Part shown: piece after piece, positions 9,388 through 17,970 of the stretch
Layout: each line of letters begins with the position of its first letter
Numbering within the stretch: the first letter of the stretch is position 1
NCBI GenBank assembly: GCA_018240265.1
Contig: JAFEGC010000002.1
Span: forward strand, 1-36,219
Source: Pseudomonadota bacterium
GTDB lineage: Bacteria > Pseudomonadota > Gammaproteobacteria > Steroidobacterales > Steroidobacteraceae
DNA: 36,219 nt
Direction: 5' to 3'
Notes under the pieces: model-generated
Told to the model about the DNA's origin: nothing
Database searches by the model: none
What the model saw: the letters and a program-made list of their open reading frames with translations, nothing else
Translations under genes and position numbers: made by a program

Positions 9388-10656
9388 TCAGCGCAGAGCC
9401 GGGCCGAAGACAGACTGGTCCGATGCGTTGCGGCCCATCAATTCGGTACGGCGAACCTCGGTCCAGTACATCCAGATCAAGGACACCCACACGACGCCGT
9501 ACATCAACATGAAGGCGGAGGAACGCACTCCGGTCAGGTCCATCAACACCCCGAACAGGATGGGCAGGACGAAACCGCCCAGACCCCCGGCCAGGCCCAC
9601 GACACCGCTGACAGTGCCGATATTCTCGGGGTACTCATCGCTGAGATACTTGAACACCGAAGCCTTGCCAAAGGCCCAGGCGACACCCAGCGTGAACATC
9701 AGCGCGGTGAATGCATAAACATTCAATCCGAGGTGGAAGGTCCGCACACCGTTGACGGCTTGAATGGTGAAGTCGGTCTGCGGGTACGACAGCAGGAAAA
9801 GGCAAATCCAGCTCGCCCACATGACCCACCAGGTGACGCTGTGGGCGCCGTACCGGTCGGACAACCAGCCGCCGATCGCGCGTAGTACGCCGCCGGGGAG
9901 CGAGAAACAGGCCGCCAGCAGCGCCGCGGAGCGGATGTCCAGCCGGTATTCACCCACGTAGTACTGCACCATCCACAGGCTCAAGCCAACGTAGCCGCCG
10001 AACACGATGCTGTAGTACTGGCAATACTTCAGCACCCGCCGGTCCTTCAGTATCTTCAGCTGATCGACGAACCGGACACTGCTGTCGACGCGGTGTGCGG
10101 GGTCGCTGTAGCTGAGGAACCAGAACAGGATGACCGTTCCCAACATCACGGCCGCGTACACTTTAGGCACCATGGTCCAGCCGAAAGCCACTACCAGGCC
10201 GGGCGCAATGAACTTGTTGACCGCCGCGCCAGAGTTGCCGGCACCGTAGATTCCCATGGCAAAGCCCTGCCGATTCCTGGGAAACCAGCGCGCCACATAG
10301 GGAGTGCCGACGGAGAAGGCGCCGCCGGCGAGGCCGACGAAAAGTCCGATGACCAGAAACTGCCAGAACTGGGTAGCGTAGGCAGTCAGCCAGATGGCCG
10401 GCACGGTGACGGCTAGCAGTACGCTCATCACCAGGCGTCCGCCGAACCGGTCGGTCCAGATTCCGAGCGGCACACGGATCAGCGACCCGGTCAACACCGG
10501 CGTCGCGGTCAACAGGCCAAATTCAGTGGCATTCAGACCAAGCTGCTTGCGCAGCGGAATGCCGATGACCCCGAACATCATCCACACCATGAAGCACACG
10601 GTGAATGCCAGCGTGCTCACCACCAACACGGAAATGCTTTGGCCCTGCTTGGTCAT
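9388..10656 (-). CDS. narK1: Nitrate transporter, NarK1 type (MFS)
   Basis: 422 residues with twelve hydrophobic segments, the usual length for the NarK1 subgroup. The first nitrate signature is GGAFSVGTPYVARWFPRNRQG followed by FAMGIYGAGNSGAAVN, and the second half has AWAFGKASVFKYLSDEYPENIG with GLAGGLGGFVLP. MFS motif A is GIWTDRFGGR. NarK1-type proteins are usually nitrate/proton symporters that start nitrate respiration before nitrite accumulates, complementing the NarK2 antiporter beside it. The ATG at 10656 is preceded by an AGGGGCG ribosome-binding site. It is the first gene of the K1-K2-G-H-J-I cluster; the 166 bases in front hold a strong dyad that is a candidate control site. Assignment to the symporter role is from the family, not from the sequence itself. 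Confidence 0.92.
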   Translation of the reverse strand: MTKQGQSISVLVVSTLAFTVCFMVWMMFGVIGIPLRKQLGLNATEFGLLTATPVLTGSLIRVPLGIWTDRFGGRLVMSVLLAVTVPAIWLTAYATQFWQFLVIGLFVGLAGGAFSVGTPYVARWFPRNRQGFAMGIYGAGNSGAAVNKFIAPGLVVAFGWTMVPKVYAAVMLGTVILFWFLSYSDPAHRVDSSVRFVDQLKILKDRRVLKYCQYYSIVFGGYVGLSLWMVQYYVGEYRLDIRSAALLAACFSLPGGVLRAIGGWLSDRYGAHSVTWWVMWASWICLFLLSYPQTDFTIQAVNGVRTFHLGLNVYAFTALMFTLGVAWAFGKASVFKYLSDEYPENIGTVSGVVGLAGGLGGFVLPILFGVLMDLTGVRSSAFMLMYGVVWVSLIWMYWTEVRRTELMGRNASDQSVFGPALR

Positions 10657-10768
10657 CTCGCACGCCCCTGTATCGTCATGCGAGCGATCCTAGCCACGCA
10701 GGCCGGAGCGTGGAATCCGTCGATGCGGTCGTTTTCGGCAGCCGGATGGATGATGGCGCCGCCGGCGA

Positions 10769-10790
10769 GCATAGTTCGAAGGAACTATGC
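10769..10790. promoter_or_regulatory. 22-bp perfect dyad in front of the narK1 operon
   Basis: Nine-base perfect arms GCATAGTTC and GAACTATGC separated by GAAG lie between narL and narK1, centred about 123 bases upstream of the narK1 start. It does not fit the FNR box (TTGAT-N4-ATCAA), and no FNR-like box was found in this gap by eye. It also does not match NarL heptamers (TACYYMT) in the usual 7-2-7 layout. It could be a binding site for an unidentified dimeric regulator, or an RNA hairpin at the end of the narXL message. No T-run follows on the minus strand, which weakens the terminator reading. Confidence 0.5.
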
Positions 10791-10822
10791 GGCCATCACC
10801 CCCTTTCGGCTGTGGGCCTGGT

Positions 10823-11500
10823 TCAGACCAGGCCGCGGCTCTTGGCGATGACGGCGAGCTGGACGCGGGAGCTAACGTCGAGCTTGCGCAGCAGGTGCTG
10901 GACGTGAATCTTCACCGTCGACTCGGCGATCGAGAGCCGTCGCGCGATTTCCTTGTTGCTCGCCCCGCATCCGATCTCGACCAGGATCTCGGTTTCGCGC
11001 GGCGACAGCTCACTTGCCGCCGGCGTCACCGCGGCCGCCTCCGCAACGGCGGGCGGTGAACTGGCCTGTCGAAACGCCTCCACCAGCTTGGCCGTCATCT
11101 CCTGCGAGATGACATTGTCGCCGGCGACGGCCCTGCGGATCGCCACCGACAACGCATCACCGTCGATGGTCTTGAGAAGATAGCCGCTGGCCCCACCGCG
11201 CAACGCCGCCGCAAGGTCCTGCTCGTCCTCACTGACGGTAAGCATGAGAATGCGCACCTGCGGGCAGGCCGATCTGAGCGCCGGCAGCGCCGCGATGCCG
11301 CTGACGCCCGGCAGGTGATTGTCCAGCAGGATCACGTCCGGCTGGAGCGATTCCGCCATTCGCTGTGCCTCACCCGTATCGGCCGCATCTCCGACCACGA
11401 GCAGACCCGCATCTGCGCCGAGCAGGGCGGTGAGTCCGCGGCGAAACAGCGTGTGGTCATCCACGACCAGTACACGCACCTTGTCTTGTTCATCGATCAC
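10823..11500 (-). CDS. narL: Nitrate/nitrite response regulator NarL
   Basis: 225 residues. It has an N-terminal receiver domain with acidic pair Asp14-Asp15, phosphoacceptor Asp60 in VILLDNHLPG, Thr88 and Lys110. An alanine-rich linker follows (about 135-160), then a C-terminal LuxR-type helix-turn-helix (163-225) with LSPRETEIL, SNKEIARRLSIAESTVKIHVQHLLRKL. The NHLPG sequence after the phosphoacceptor is the NarL/NarP hallmark. It starts with GTG at 11500, overlapping the narX stop by four bases, so kinase and regulator are made together. When phosphorylated it would switch on the adjacent narK1K2GHJI operon; this is known for the family and inferred here from position. Confidence 0.95.
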   Translation of the reverse strand: MIDEQDKVRVLVVDDHTLFRRGLTALLGADAGLLVVGDAADTGEAQRMAESLQPDVILLDNHLPGVSGIAALPALRSACPQVRILMLTVSEDEQDLAAALRGGASGYLLKTIDGDALSVAIRRAVAGDNVISQEMTAKLVEAFRQASSPPAVAEAAAVTPAASELSPRETEILVEIGCGASNKEIARRLSIAESTVKIHVQHLLRKLDVSSRVQLAVIAKSRGLV

Positions 11501-13434
11501 GCGGTGACCGTCCGATCGACGGAGGCCGTGGACCTTGCGGGGTCGGGCGTCTCCGCAGCGGTCGCAACCGGGAACTGCAGGGCAACGGTGGTGCCCGCGC
11601 CGAGGTGGCTGGTCACCCGCAGATCGGCACCCAGACGATGAGCGCGCTCACGCATGATGCGCAATCCAACGTGGTTTTCCTCATCGGGCAGGACGGATGC
11701 CGGGTCAAAACCCTGGCCATCATCATGGACTTCGATACGCCACGCGGGACGTTTCCAGATGTCCACCCGGACATGGTCTGCGCGCGCGTGCTTGCGCACA
11801 TTGGACAGGGCCTCTTGCACGATGTGCAGCGCCTGAATCTGCACATCGGGTGGCAACGGCATGCCCTCATCATGCATCGTGAGCGTGGAGATCAGCCCGC
11901 TCTGGTGCTCGAACTTGCGCAGAGTCGTCTGCAATGCATGCTCCATGTCCTGCGCATTGGTGCGGGTGCGAAAATGCACCAGCAGTTCGCGCACGTCACC
12001 GTGACTCTCCCGCAGCCCGAGCTCGATTTCGGCCATCACCTGCAGCATGCGTTTCGCATCGTTATCCGCCATCGCTTTGCGCATCAGCTGCGCCTGGATG
12101 CCGAGAAAGGCCAGGGACTGCGCGATCGAATCGTGCAGCTCGCGCGCGAGAAACGCGCGCTCTTCGGCGATAGCCGCCTCGCGCTCCAGGGCGTGCAGGC
12201 GCAGGTTCTCCATGCCGCTGGCCAGATGCGAGGTCAGTGTCTCGAGCAGCACGTGCTCGGCGTCGGTCAGAGTGACCTCGGAACGGTAGAAGAGATCGAG
12301 CTCGCCCAGGTGCCGTTCCTGCGCATGGATGGGAACGGCCACGACCGTGACCCAGCCGGCCTGCTCGCAAGGCATGCGCCGAGCCTGCGCAAGATCGCGC
12401 ACCGGGATGACGCGCGTGCCCCCGTCCACGCTCGTGCGTCCGCAGTGACAGTCGCCCGCCCGAATGCAATGTTCCTCCCGCGCCATGTCCTCGGACAGAC
12501 CTTCGCTCGCCAGCAGCAGGAACTGCTCGCGGGCGGCATCCGTCCAGCGCAGGACCGCGGCATCGGCACGGGCAGCGATACGCACCCGGCGGGTGAAGCC
12601 GTCGGCCAGCTCTTGGAGCCCCGCGCAGCGGGCGACCAGCAGGCTGGTCTCATACAGGGACTGCAAACGCTCGCGCTTGTCCTGCAGTTCGGCGGTCTTC
12701 TCGCGCACCCGCTGCTCGAGATCGGTATACGATGCCTGCAGCTGGCGCGCCATGTCGTTGAAGCCAGCCGCCAGCTCACCGAGTTCGTCGCTGGTGCTGG
12801 GCTCGACGCGGGCCGACAGGTCACCCGCCCGCAGCGAGGATACGGCCCGGGTGAGACCGACCACCGGCTCGAGCACGAAGTGATAGCCGACCACCACCAG
12901 CACCGCAGCCGCCAGGGTGCTCGCCACCAACAGCGCGACCTGCATGAAATGCAGGATATTCGTATAGCGCGCAAGATGTTTCTCGATCGACTGCACCAGT
13001 CCGTCGATGGCATCCACCGTCTCGCGCGTGGCACGGTCCATGGCCGAGGGCTCGACCGGCGTCACCGATGCGTGCATGGCCCGCAACGTGGCCCACTGTC
13101 GCCGGACGTCGGCATACCGGAAGCGCACCTCATCATCCCACGGAGTCACCAGCGGGCGCTCCGGATCACCCTCCGCCAGCAGCGCAAGGCTCCGATCGAT
13201 CCCCGTCAACAGCTCGGCGCGCGACCTCGTCGGCTGTTCCAGGGTTGAAACCCACGCCAGACGATACGCCTGCATCCGCATGCGGCCAGCCTCATTGATG
13301 GCCGCCGCCCCACCATCCAGCTGCCAGGAGACCCACAGTGTGATCGCCGTGAAGATCAGTCCGAGCATCAGGAACGGCAGCCCGACGGCCGCCAGTTTGG
13401 CCCCGAGAGTCCAGCGATTGCCGCTTTCTGTCAC
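11497..13434 (-). CDS. narX: Nitrate/nitrite sensor histidine kinase NarX
   Basis: 645 residues from a GTG at 13434 that has GGAG seven bases upstream; a TTG at 13452 would add six residues but has no ribosome-binding site. Two membrane helices (about 12-37 and 162-187) enclose a periplasmic sensor. The nitrate-binding P-box is intact at 46-59 (INEAGRMRMQAYRL). A HAMP linker follows (187-240), then a signalling helix and a central GAF-like module with the NarX cysteine cluster (Cys323, Cys329, Cys331, Cys356). The HisKA_3 phosphoacceptor is His434 in ARELHDSIAQSL. The ATPase has an N-box in EALSNVRKHA and a G-box in DDGQGFD. It is coupled to narL by overlap. This is a canonical full-length NarX-type sensor. 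Confidence 0.96.
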   Translation of the reverse strand: MTESGNRWTLGAKLAAVGLPFLMLGLIFTAITLWVSWQLDGGAAAINEAGRMRMQAYRLAWVSTLEQPTRSRAELLTGIDRSLALLAEGDPERPLVTPWDDEVRFRYADVRRQWATLRAMHASVTPVEPSAMDRATRETVDAIDGLVQSIEKHLARYTNILHFMQVALLVASTLAAAVLVVVGYHFVLEPVVGLTRAVSSLRAGDLSARVEPSTSDELGELAAGFNDMARQLQASYTDLEQRVREKTAELQDKRERLQSLYETSLLVARCAGLQELADGFTRRVRIAARADAAVLRWTDAAREQFLLLASEGLSEDMAREEHCIRAGDCHCGRTSVDGGTRVIPVRDLAQARRMPCEQAGWVTVVAVPIHAQERHLGELDLFYRSEVTLTDAEHVLLETLTSHLASGMENLRLHALEREAAIAEERAFLARELHDSIAQSLAFLGIQAQLMRKAMADNDAKRMLQVMAEIELGLRESHGDVRELLVHFRTRTNAQDMEHALQTTLRKFEHQSGLISTLTMHDEGMPLPPDVQIQALHIVQEALSNVRKHARADHVRVDIWKRPAWRIEVHDDGQGFDPASVLPDEENHVGLRIMRERAHRLGADLRVTSHLGAGTTVALQFPVATAAETPDPARSTASVDRTVTA

Positions 13435-13588
13435 GCCGCAACTCCGGATCAACGGAAAGATGGGGTGAGCCCAGCAACCCGGCCGGCATTGGTTGTAAGC
13501 ATCGGTTCGAGGTCTCCGTATTGGCGTCGCCGGCGCGATTGCGTCGCCACGCAGACGCTCATTGTCGTCCAGTGCGCGCCAACCTGCA

Positions 13589-13619
13589 AAACGTTCTCGA
13601 TCCGGGCGCGTAAACGTTC
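13589..13619. repeat. Two AAACGTTC direct repeats upstream of narX
   Basis: AAACGTTC occurs at 13589-13596 and 13612-13619, 23 bases apart (about two helical turns), each containing the palindrome AACGTT. They lie in the 240-base gap between narX and the OmpA/barrel gene, 155-185 bases upstream of the narX start, so they could be operator half-sites for the narXL promoter. The rest of the gap (13435-13674) shows no gene, only a direct repeat of GCGTCGCC and the hairpin listed separately. Confidence 0.25.
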
Positions 13620-13622
13620 GAA

Positions 13623-13671
13623 GACCGGCGGTCCAGGAATACCTCTGACCTTCCTGCGAGTATTGCCGGTC
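13623..13671 (-). terminator. Bulged hairpin after the OmpA/barrel gene (possible terminator)
   Basis: Arms GACCGGC (13623-13629) and GCCGGTC (13665-13671) pair over seven bases, and AATAC (13638-13642) with GTATT (13660-13664) extends the stem with an eight-base bulge on one side. On the minus strand it begins four bases after the stop codon of the OmpA/barrel gene. The following minus-strand bases (TTCGAACGTTT) are only weakly T-rich, so intrinsic termination is possible but not clear. Confidence 0.3.
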
Positions 13672-13674
13672 CGT

Positions 13675-16600
13675 CTAGTAAATGCCCAGGATGTTGATGA
13701 ACGGCCCCGCGCTGCGATAGCTCAGGTCGGTCAGATCATCCGAGAAGTCGGTGAAGTTGTAGCCGGCGCCGAGTTTCACGTGCCCGCCGAAATGGCGGTA
13801 GATGGCCGCCAGCACGCCGGCGCGGCGATCCTGCGCCTCGTACACGTTGAGCTGACGGAGCTCCAGCATCATGTCCCACTCGCGCACGAAGTGCACATCG
13901 GCGCGCAGGATGCCGAGGTCCGCGCGGCTGGAATACCACGGCCCGCCGATGCGCGAATTGCGCAACGACCCGATGCGCTCGCCGATCTTGCCGCCCAGCG
14001 ACAGCCAAGGGTTGACGTCGTAGAGGGTATCCACCGACAACACGTGGCTGCGCTGCGCGTAGTCGAGCAGGTCATCGCTCAGGTTCACCTGTCCCGGCGA
14101 GGGAAGCGTGTAGTAGTAGCGGTATTGGAACAGCGCATTCCAGCGGTCATTCGCCACCGGCCGGTAGGCAGTGCCCATGGAAGCGTCCATGAAATCGCCG
14201 TCGTAAAAGTTGCCGGCACTGGCTTTGCTTACGGAGAAGTTGAATTTGCCGATCAAGCGCCAGTCGGGCGCGAACTGGTAGGCGCCGGTGTTGCGCGACA
14301 GCCAGGTCTTGCGTTCGCCGGCGGTGCCATCCTCGTTGCGGTATTCGAGGTTCGAGGTGACGCGCGTGCGGTCGAGCTTGTAGCCCACACCCACGGCCGC
14401 GGCGCGGCGCCGCAGGTCCCCGGCCGTCGGATCGCTGACGGTGCCGGCCTCGAACTTCAATCCATAGGTCCAGCGGTCGTTGGGCGACAGATCCACGCCG
14501 AAGGCATTGGTGAGACTGTCCGGACCCGCACCGCGCGCATTGCGCGCTTCGTCGTACACGCTGACATGCTCCGCGATCTGCACCCGGCTGCCGAGCACGG
14601 TGTTGTCGTAGCGGCCGACATAGTTCGAATCCGGACGCTCGGTCTCCATGGTGTGCGTCAGGTAGATGTTCGAACGGTCGCTGACGCGATAGTCCACGCT
14701 GGCCAGCCCGCCGAAGCCACCGCTGCCTTCCGAGGCTTCCGCTCCGAGGCGCACGCGGTCGTTGACCTGCACTTCTCCGCCGACACCGCCACGGTCATTA
14801 CGATCGCGATCCCCGCTTCGATCCAGGGTTCTCTGTCCATACGCGTAGGCGCGCCAGGGCGCGGGCCGCGCCGCCGTCTCGGCCGCAGCCTCGGCCGGCA
14901 CCGTGGCACGGGTAACATCGAAACGATTGGTGGACACGGGTGCCCGTGCCTGCGCCTGGCCTTGGGAAGCGCCCTGCGACAGTGCTGCTGCGCCGTCCTG
15001 CGTGTCCGGCTTGTAGTCCACGCGCACCACGGCATCGGTCCGCTCGCCGTTCTGCGACAGCAGGGAACTCGCCAGGGCCGTATCGCTCCGACGGTCGTCG
15101 TGACGGCCGCCGACGCTCAGGCCCCAGCGCGGATTGAGCTGCAGGTGCACCGCGGCTTCTTCTGCATTCACGCTCTGCGTGGTGGCATCGCGCTCATCGG
15201 CCTTCAGGTCCACCGAGGCGCGCGCGCTGATCGGTAAACTGAAACTGGCACCCCGTTGCAGTACCGCCTCACCGGGCGTGAACGAGCCGGGACCGGAGAA
15301 GCCCGCGTCGCGCTTCTGCCAATAGACGTTGCCGCGGCCACGCACGCTGTCCCAGACTTCCGACAAGTCGAATACTCCGTTCAGGCGCGTGGCATTGGCG
15401 CGCGCATCGGTGATGCTGCTCTGGTTGAAGCCGAAACCACCGTCGATGGAGCTGAACGCATCGGCGCCGCCCTGCGAGCGCGCCCATTCTGCGTCGAGGA
15501 AGGTGCCGGCGGCATAACGCAGCGTCGCATCCGCGCCACCCACCCGCTGCCGGTCCGTGCCATCGCCCTGCTGATAGCCGGAGAAGCCCAGGCGCACATG
15601 GTCGTCCGCCCAGGCGCTGACACGACCACCGTACACATTGCTGCTCACCGAGCTCAGGCCCGGCGTGTACTCGTAGGTGGTGATCAGGTACACGGGATTG
15701 CCGGACAGCGAACCCGCCTGCACCAGCGAGCTGTTGTCGGCGACCGAAGGGAGCGGTGCGCGCAGCAGGATACGGCCCTGCAGGTAGCTCAGTTCGTAGT
15801 CGAGACCCGGCACCAACTGCGCGCGGCTGACCGGCACGCCGGACACCGCATCGCGGATTTCGATCCACAGCCGCTCCGAACCGCGGGTGATGTCCTGGCG
15901 ATGAAGGTAGTACAGCGAGCCGCCGGTGCCGCGGAATTCTTCGCGCGAATCCAGGGTGCCGGGCTCGGCGGCGAACACATCCACCGTGCCACGGCGCTCG
16001 CCGAAGGCGGTGGCGATATCGGATTTCAGGTACAGATCGCCGCCGTACAGGCTGCGGCTGTACTGATTCAGCTCAAGGCCGGTCCACGTGGTCTGGAAGT
16101 TGCCCCACACCGCGCGCGAATCATGATGCTCGATGCGCGCGTAGGCGCGGCCGTTGGTGGGCGCATCCCATTCGCTGGTGCTGTCATCGCCGTACACCGG
16201 ATAGGCGCGGTCGGCATCGATGCGCTCCAGCAGGAAGCGCGGGTCCTTGGAAGTGAAGTTGCTGAACAAGTCCTCGATCGGCCGTTCGCGTGTATCCGCG
16301 CTCAAGGTGACGAGATAATCGTCAGCCACCTTGCCCTTGGCATAGAAGGCGCCGCGGCCGGTGATCTCGGTGCGCTTGGAGTAACGCTCGGTATCCTGCG
16401 TGACCAGCTCCGCGGGTCCCGAGGTGTGGTTGTCCGCCACGGTGAATTCGCCCAGCGCCACATAGAACCAGGCATCCTTCCCCAGCGTCAGGTTGCGCGC
16501 GAAATGCATCTTCTCGCCCGAGGGCAGTTCGGTCTGCACTTCCACCTGATGCGTGCCCGAGGGCAGCAACTGGCGAGTGACGAAGCGGCCCTGCGGGTCC

Positions 16601-17970
16601 ACCGGCACATCGGCGCCAAAAACGCTGACGCGCTCGCCCGTCTGCGCATTGCGCCCGCTCACCGTGACGCTGCCCCCGCTCACCGGGATGTTGCGCACGC
16701 GCAGCGTGCTCTCGCCATAACCCACCAGGCGCTCGCGCGCGGCATCCTCGGCATCGCCCACGATGCGCGGATGATCCAGGATGGACAGGCGCTTGCGCAC
16801 GGTCTCGTCGAACCGGCCGCGCGCATCGTACGCGCGCAGCACGAACAGGCTCTCCGCCGGCATGCCCGCATCCGGCGTCCAGTGCAGCGGCTGGCCCAGG
16901 GTCACCGGTAGCACCAGGAAGGGCTTTTCGCGCGAGTCCTGTCCCGGCACGAAGAAGCGCAGCTCGGCGCGCTTGATGAATGCGAGATAATTGCTGTAGG
17001 TGTCGAACTCCACCGGCTGGCCGGCGGCGACGCCACTCGGCCACACCGACACGTTCAGCGCCGGCTCGGTCTTCAGCGGGTCGAACTGGATCTGCAAGTC
17101 GTGGCGTTCGGCCGCGACGTCCACACAACGCTGATGGTCCGCCTCGACCACGCCGTCCGCGGCGGTGGCGGGCTGTCCGTCCACGGTAATGCTGAACGGT
17201 GCCGGGCTGGCGTTGCCGTTGCCGTTGGCGTTACCGTGACCGATGGCGTTGGCGGGAGCAGCGTTCGCCGCGCCAGCCGCGCTCGCCGCTCCTGTCCCAC
17301 ACCCCGGCTTGTCGGCGGAGGTCGCGGCTCCGGCCGGCGCCGGCGACGGCTCCTCGGTGTACCACACCGAGATCTCCACGCGTCGATTCTTGGCCATGCC
17401 GGCCGGTGTGCCGTTGTCCGCCACGGGTTTGCGATCGCCCTCGCCGCGAATGGTGAACACTTCCGCCGGCAGCCCCAGCTTGCCGCGCAGATACTGCGCC
17501 ACCTGGAAGGCGCGCGCCTCCGACAGGCCCTGGTTGTCACGGTAACGCCGGCGGGCCTTGGCGCTCAGATGCTGGGTATCGGCATGACCAACCACCAGGA
17601 AACGGAGCTTGGGCTTGCCGGCCACGCCCGCACCGATGCGGTCGAGCTGCGCGCGGGCATCGTCCAACAGGGTCTCCCAGCCGGAGGTGAACAACGTGCT
17701 GCGGTCGGACTCCACCAGCGCCACTTCGCGCGTCGGCGGCGTGGTCGGCAGCGTTGCGGCCGACTCGCGCATGGTCTTGAGATCCCGCTCCCACAGATTG
17801 GAGTTGCCCGGCAACCCTTCCAGCGGGGTGTTGAATTCCGTGTCATGGCCGGGCGCGGCCTGGAAGATCTTCGAATCATCCACCTGCGCTCCGCGCACGT
17901 CCGCCGCCACCGCGGGGCCGCTCAACCACAGCAACACAGCGAACAAATGAAGAGGCTTGCGCGTACTCAT
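13675..17970 (-). CDS. OmpA-domain outer-membrane protein with large C-terminal beta-barrel-like region
   Basis: 1431 residues. A Sec signal peptide ends near residue 23 (SGPAVAA). An OmpA-like peptidoglycan-binding domain spans about 88-205, with VVGHADT, NQGLSEARAFQVAQYL and GEGDRKP...NRRVEI. A low-complexity Ala/Gly/Asn/Pro linker follows (about 208-252). Next is a beta-sandwich-like middle (about 255-500) and then a long region of alternating amphipathic strands (YARIEHHDSRAVWGNFQTTW, RVSAWADDHVRLGFSGYQQG, GKFNFSVSKA) to a C-terminus ending in an aromatic residue (FINILGIY), as in outer-membrane barrels. Its ATG overlaps the stop of the giant repeat-protein gene by four bases and has its own GAGG site, so the two are coupled. 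I infer a role in anchoring or exporting that partner. I do not recognise a named family for the whole protein; OmpA family outer-membrane protein is the safe name. Confidence 0.8.
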   Translation of the reverse strand: MSTRKPLHLFAVLLWLSGPAVAADVRGAQVDDSKIFQAAPGHDTEFNTPLEGLPGNSNLWERDLKTMRESAATLPTTPPTREVALVESDRSTLFTSGWETLLDDARAQLDRIGAGVAGKPKLRFLVVGHADTQHLSAKARRRYRDNQGLSEARAFQVAQYLRGKLGLPAEVFTIRGEGDRKPVADNGTPAGMAKNRRVEISVWYTEEPSPAPAGAATSADKPGCGTGAASAAGAANAAPANAIGHGNANGNGNASPAPFSITVDGQPATAADGVVEADHQRCVDVAAERHDLQIQFDPLKTEPALNVSVWPSGVAAGQPVEFDTYSNYLAFIKRAELRFFVPGQDSREKPFLVLPVTLGQPLHWTPDAGMPAESLFVLRAYDARGRFDETVRKRLSILDHPRIVGDAEDAARERLVGYGESTLRVRNIPVSGGSVTVSGRNAQTGERVSVFGADVPVDPQGRFVTRQLLPSGTHQVEVQTELPSGEKMHFARNLTLGKDAWFYVALGEFTVADNHTSGPAELVTQDTERYSKRTEITGRGAFYAKGKVADDYLVTLSADTRERPIEDLFSNFTSKDPRFLLERIDADRAYPVYGDDSTSEWDAPTNGRAYARIEHHDSRAVWGNFQTTWTGLELNQYSRSLYGGDLYLKSDIATAFGERRGTVDVFAAEPGTLDSREEFRGTGGSLYYLHRQDITRGSERLWIEIRDAVSGVPVSRAQLVPGLDYELSYLQGRILLRAPLPSVADNSSLVQAGSLSGNPVYLITTYEYTPGLSSVSSNVYGGRVSAWADDHVRLGFSGYQQGDGTDRQRVGGADATLRYAAGTFLDAEWARSQGGADAFSSIDGGFGFNQSSITDARANATRLNGVFDLSEVWDSVRGRGNVYWQKRDAGFSGPGSFTPGEAVLQRGASFSLPISARASVDLKADERDATTQSVNAEEAAVHLQLNPRWGLSVGGRHDDRRSDTALASSLLSQNGERTDAVVRVDYKPDTQDGAAALSQGASQGQAQARAPVSTNRFDVTRATVPAEAAAETAARPAPWRAYAYGQRTLDRSGDRDRNDRGGVGGEVQVNDRVRLGAEASEGSGGFGGLASVDYRVSDRSNIYLTHTMETERPDSNYVGRYDNTVLGSRVQIAEHVSVYDEARNARGAGPDSLTNAFGVDLSPNDRWTYGLKFEAGTVSDPTAGDLRRRAAAVGVGYKLDRTRVTSNLEYRNEDGTAGERKTWLSRNTGAYQFAPDWRLIGKFNFSVSKASAGNFYDGDFMDASMGTAYRPVANDRWNALFQYRYYYTLPSPGQVNLSDDLLDYAQRSHVLSVDTLYDVNPWLSLGGKIGERIGSLRNSRIGGPWYSSRADLGILRADVHFVREWDMMLELRQLNVYEAQDRRAGVLAAIYRHFGGHVKLGAGYNFTDFSDDLTDLSYRSAGPFINILGIY

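Noticed and set aside
13438-13452. Possible FNR box near the narX start (CAACT-CCGG-ATCAA)
   Set aside because: Only one half-site fits TTGAT/ATCAA; the other is poor, and it overlaps the start codon and ribosome-binding site region.
13465-15237. Plus-strand open frame of 590 codons, and a similar one at 15256-16911
   Set aside because: Both are antisense to the OmpA/barrel gene, with composition typical of reverse-frame translation in high-GC DNA.
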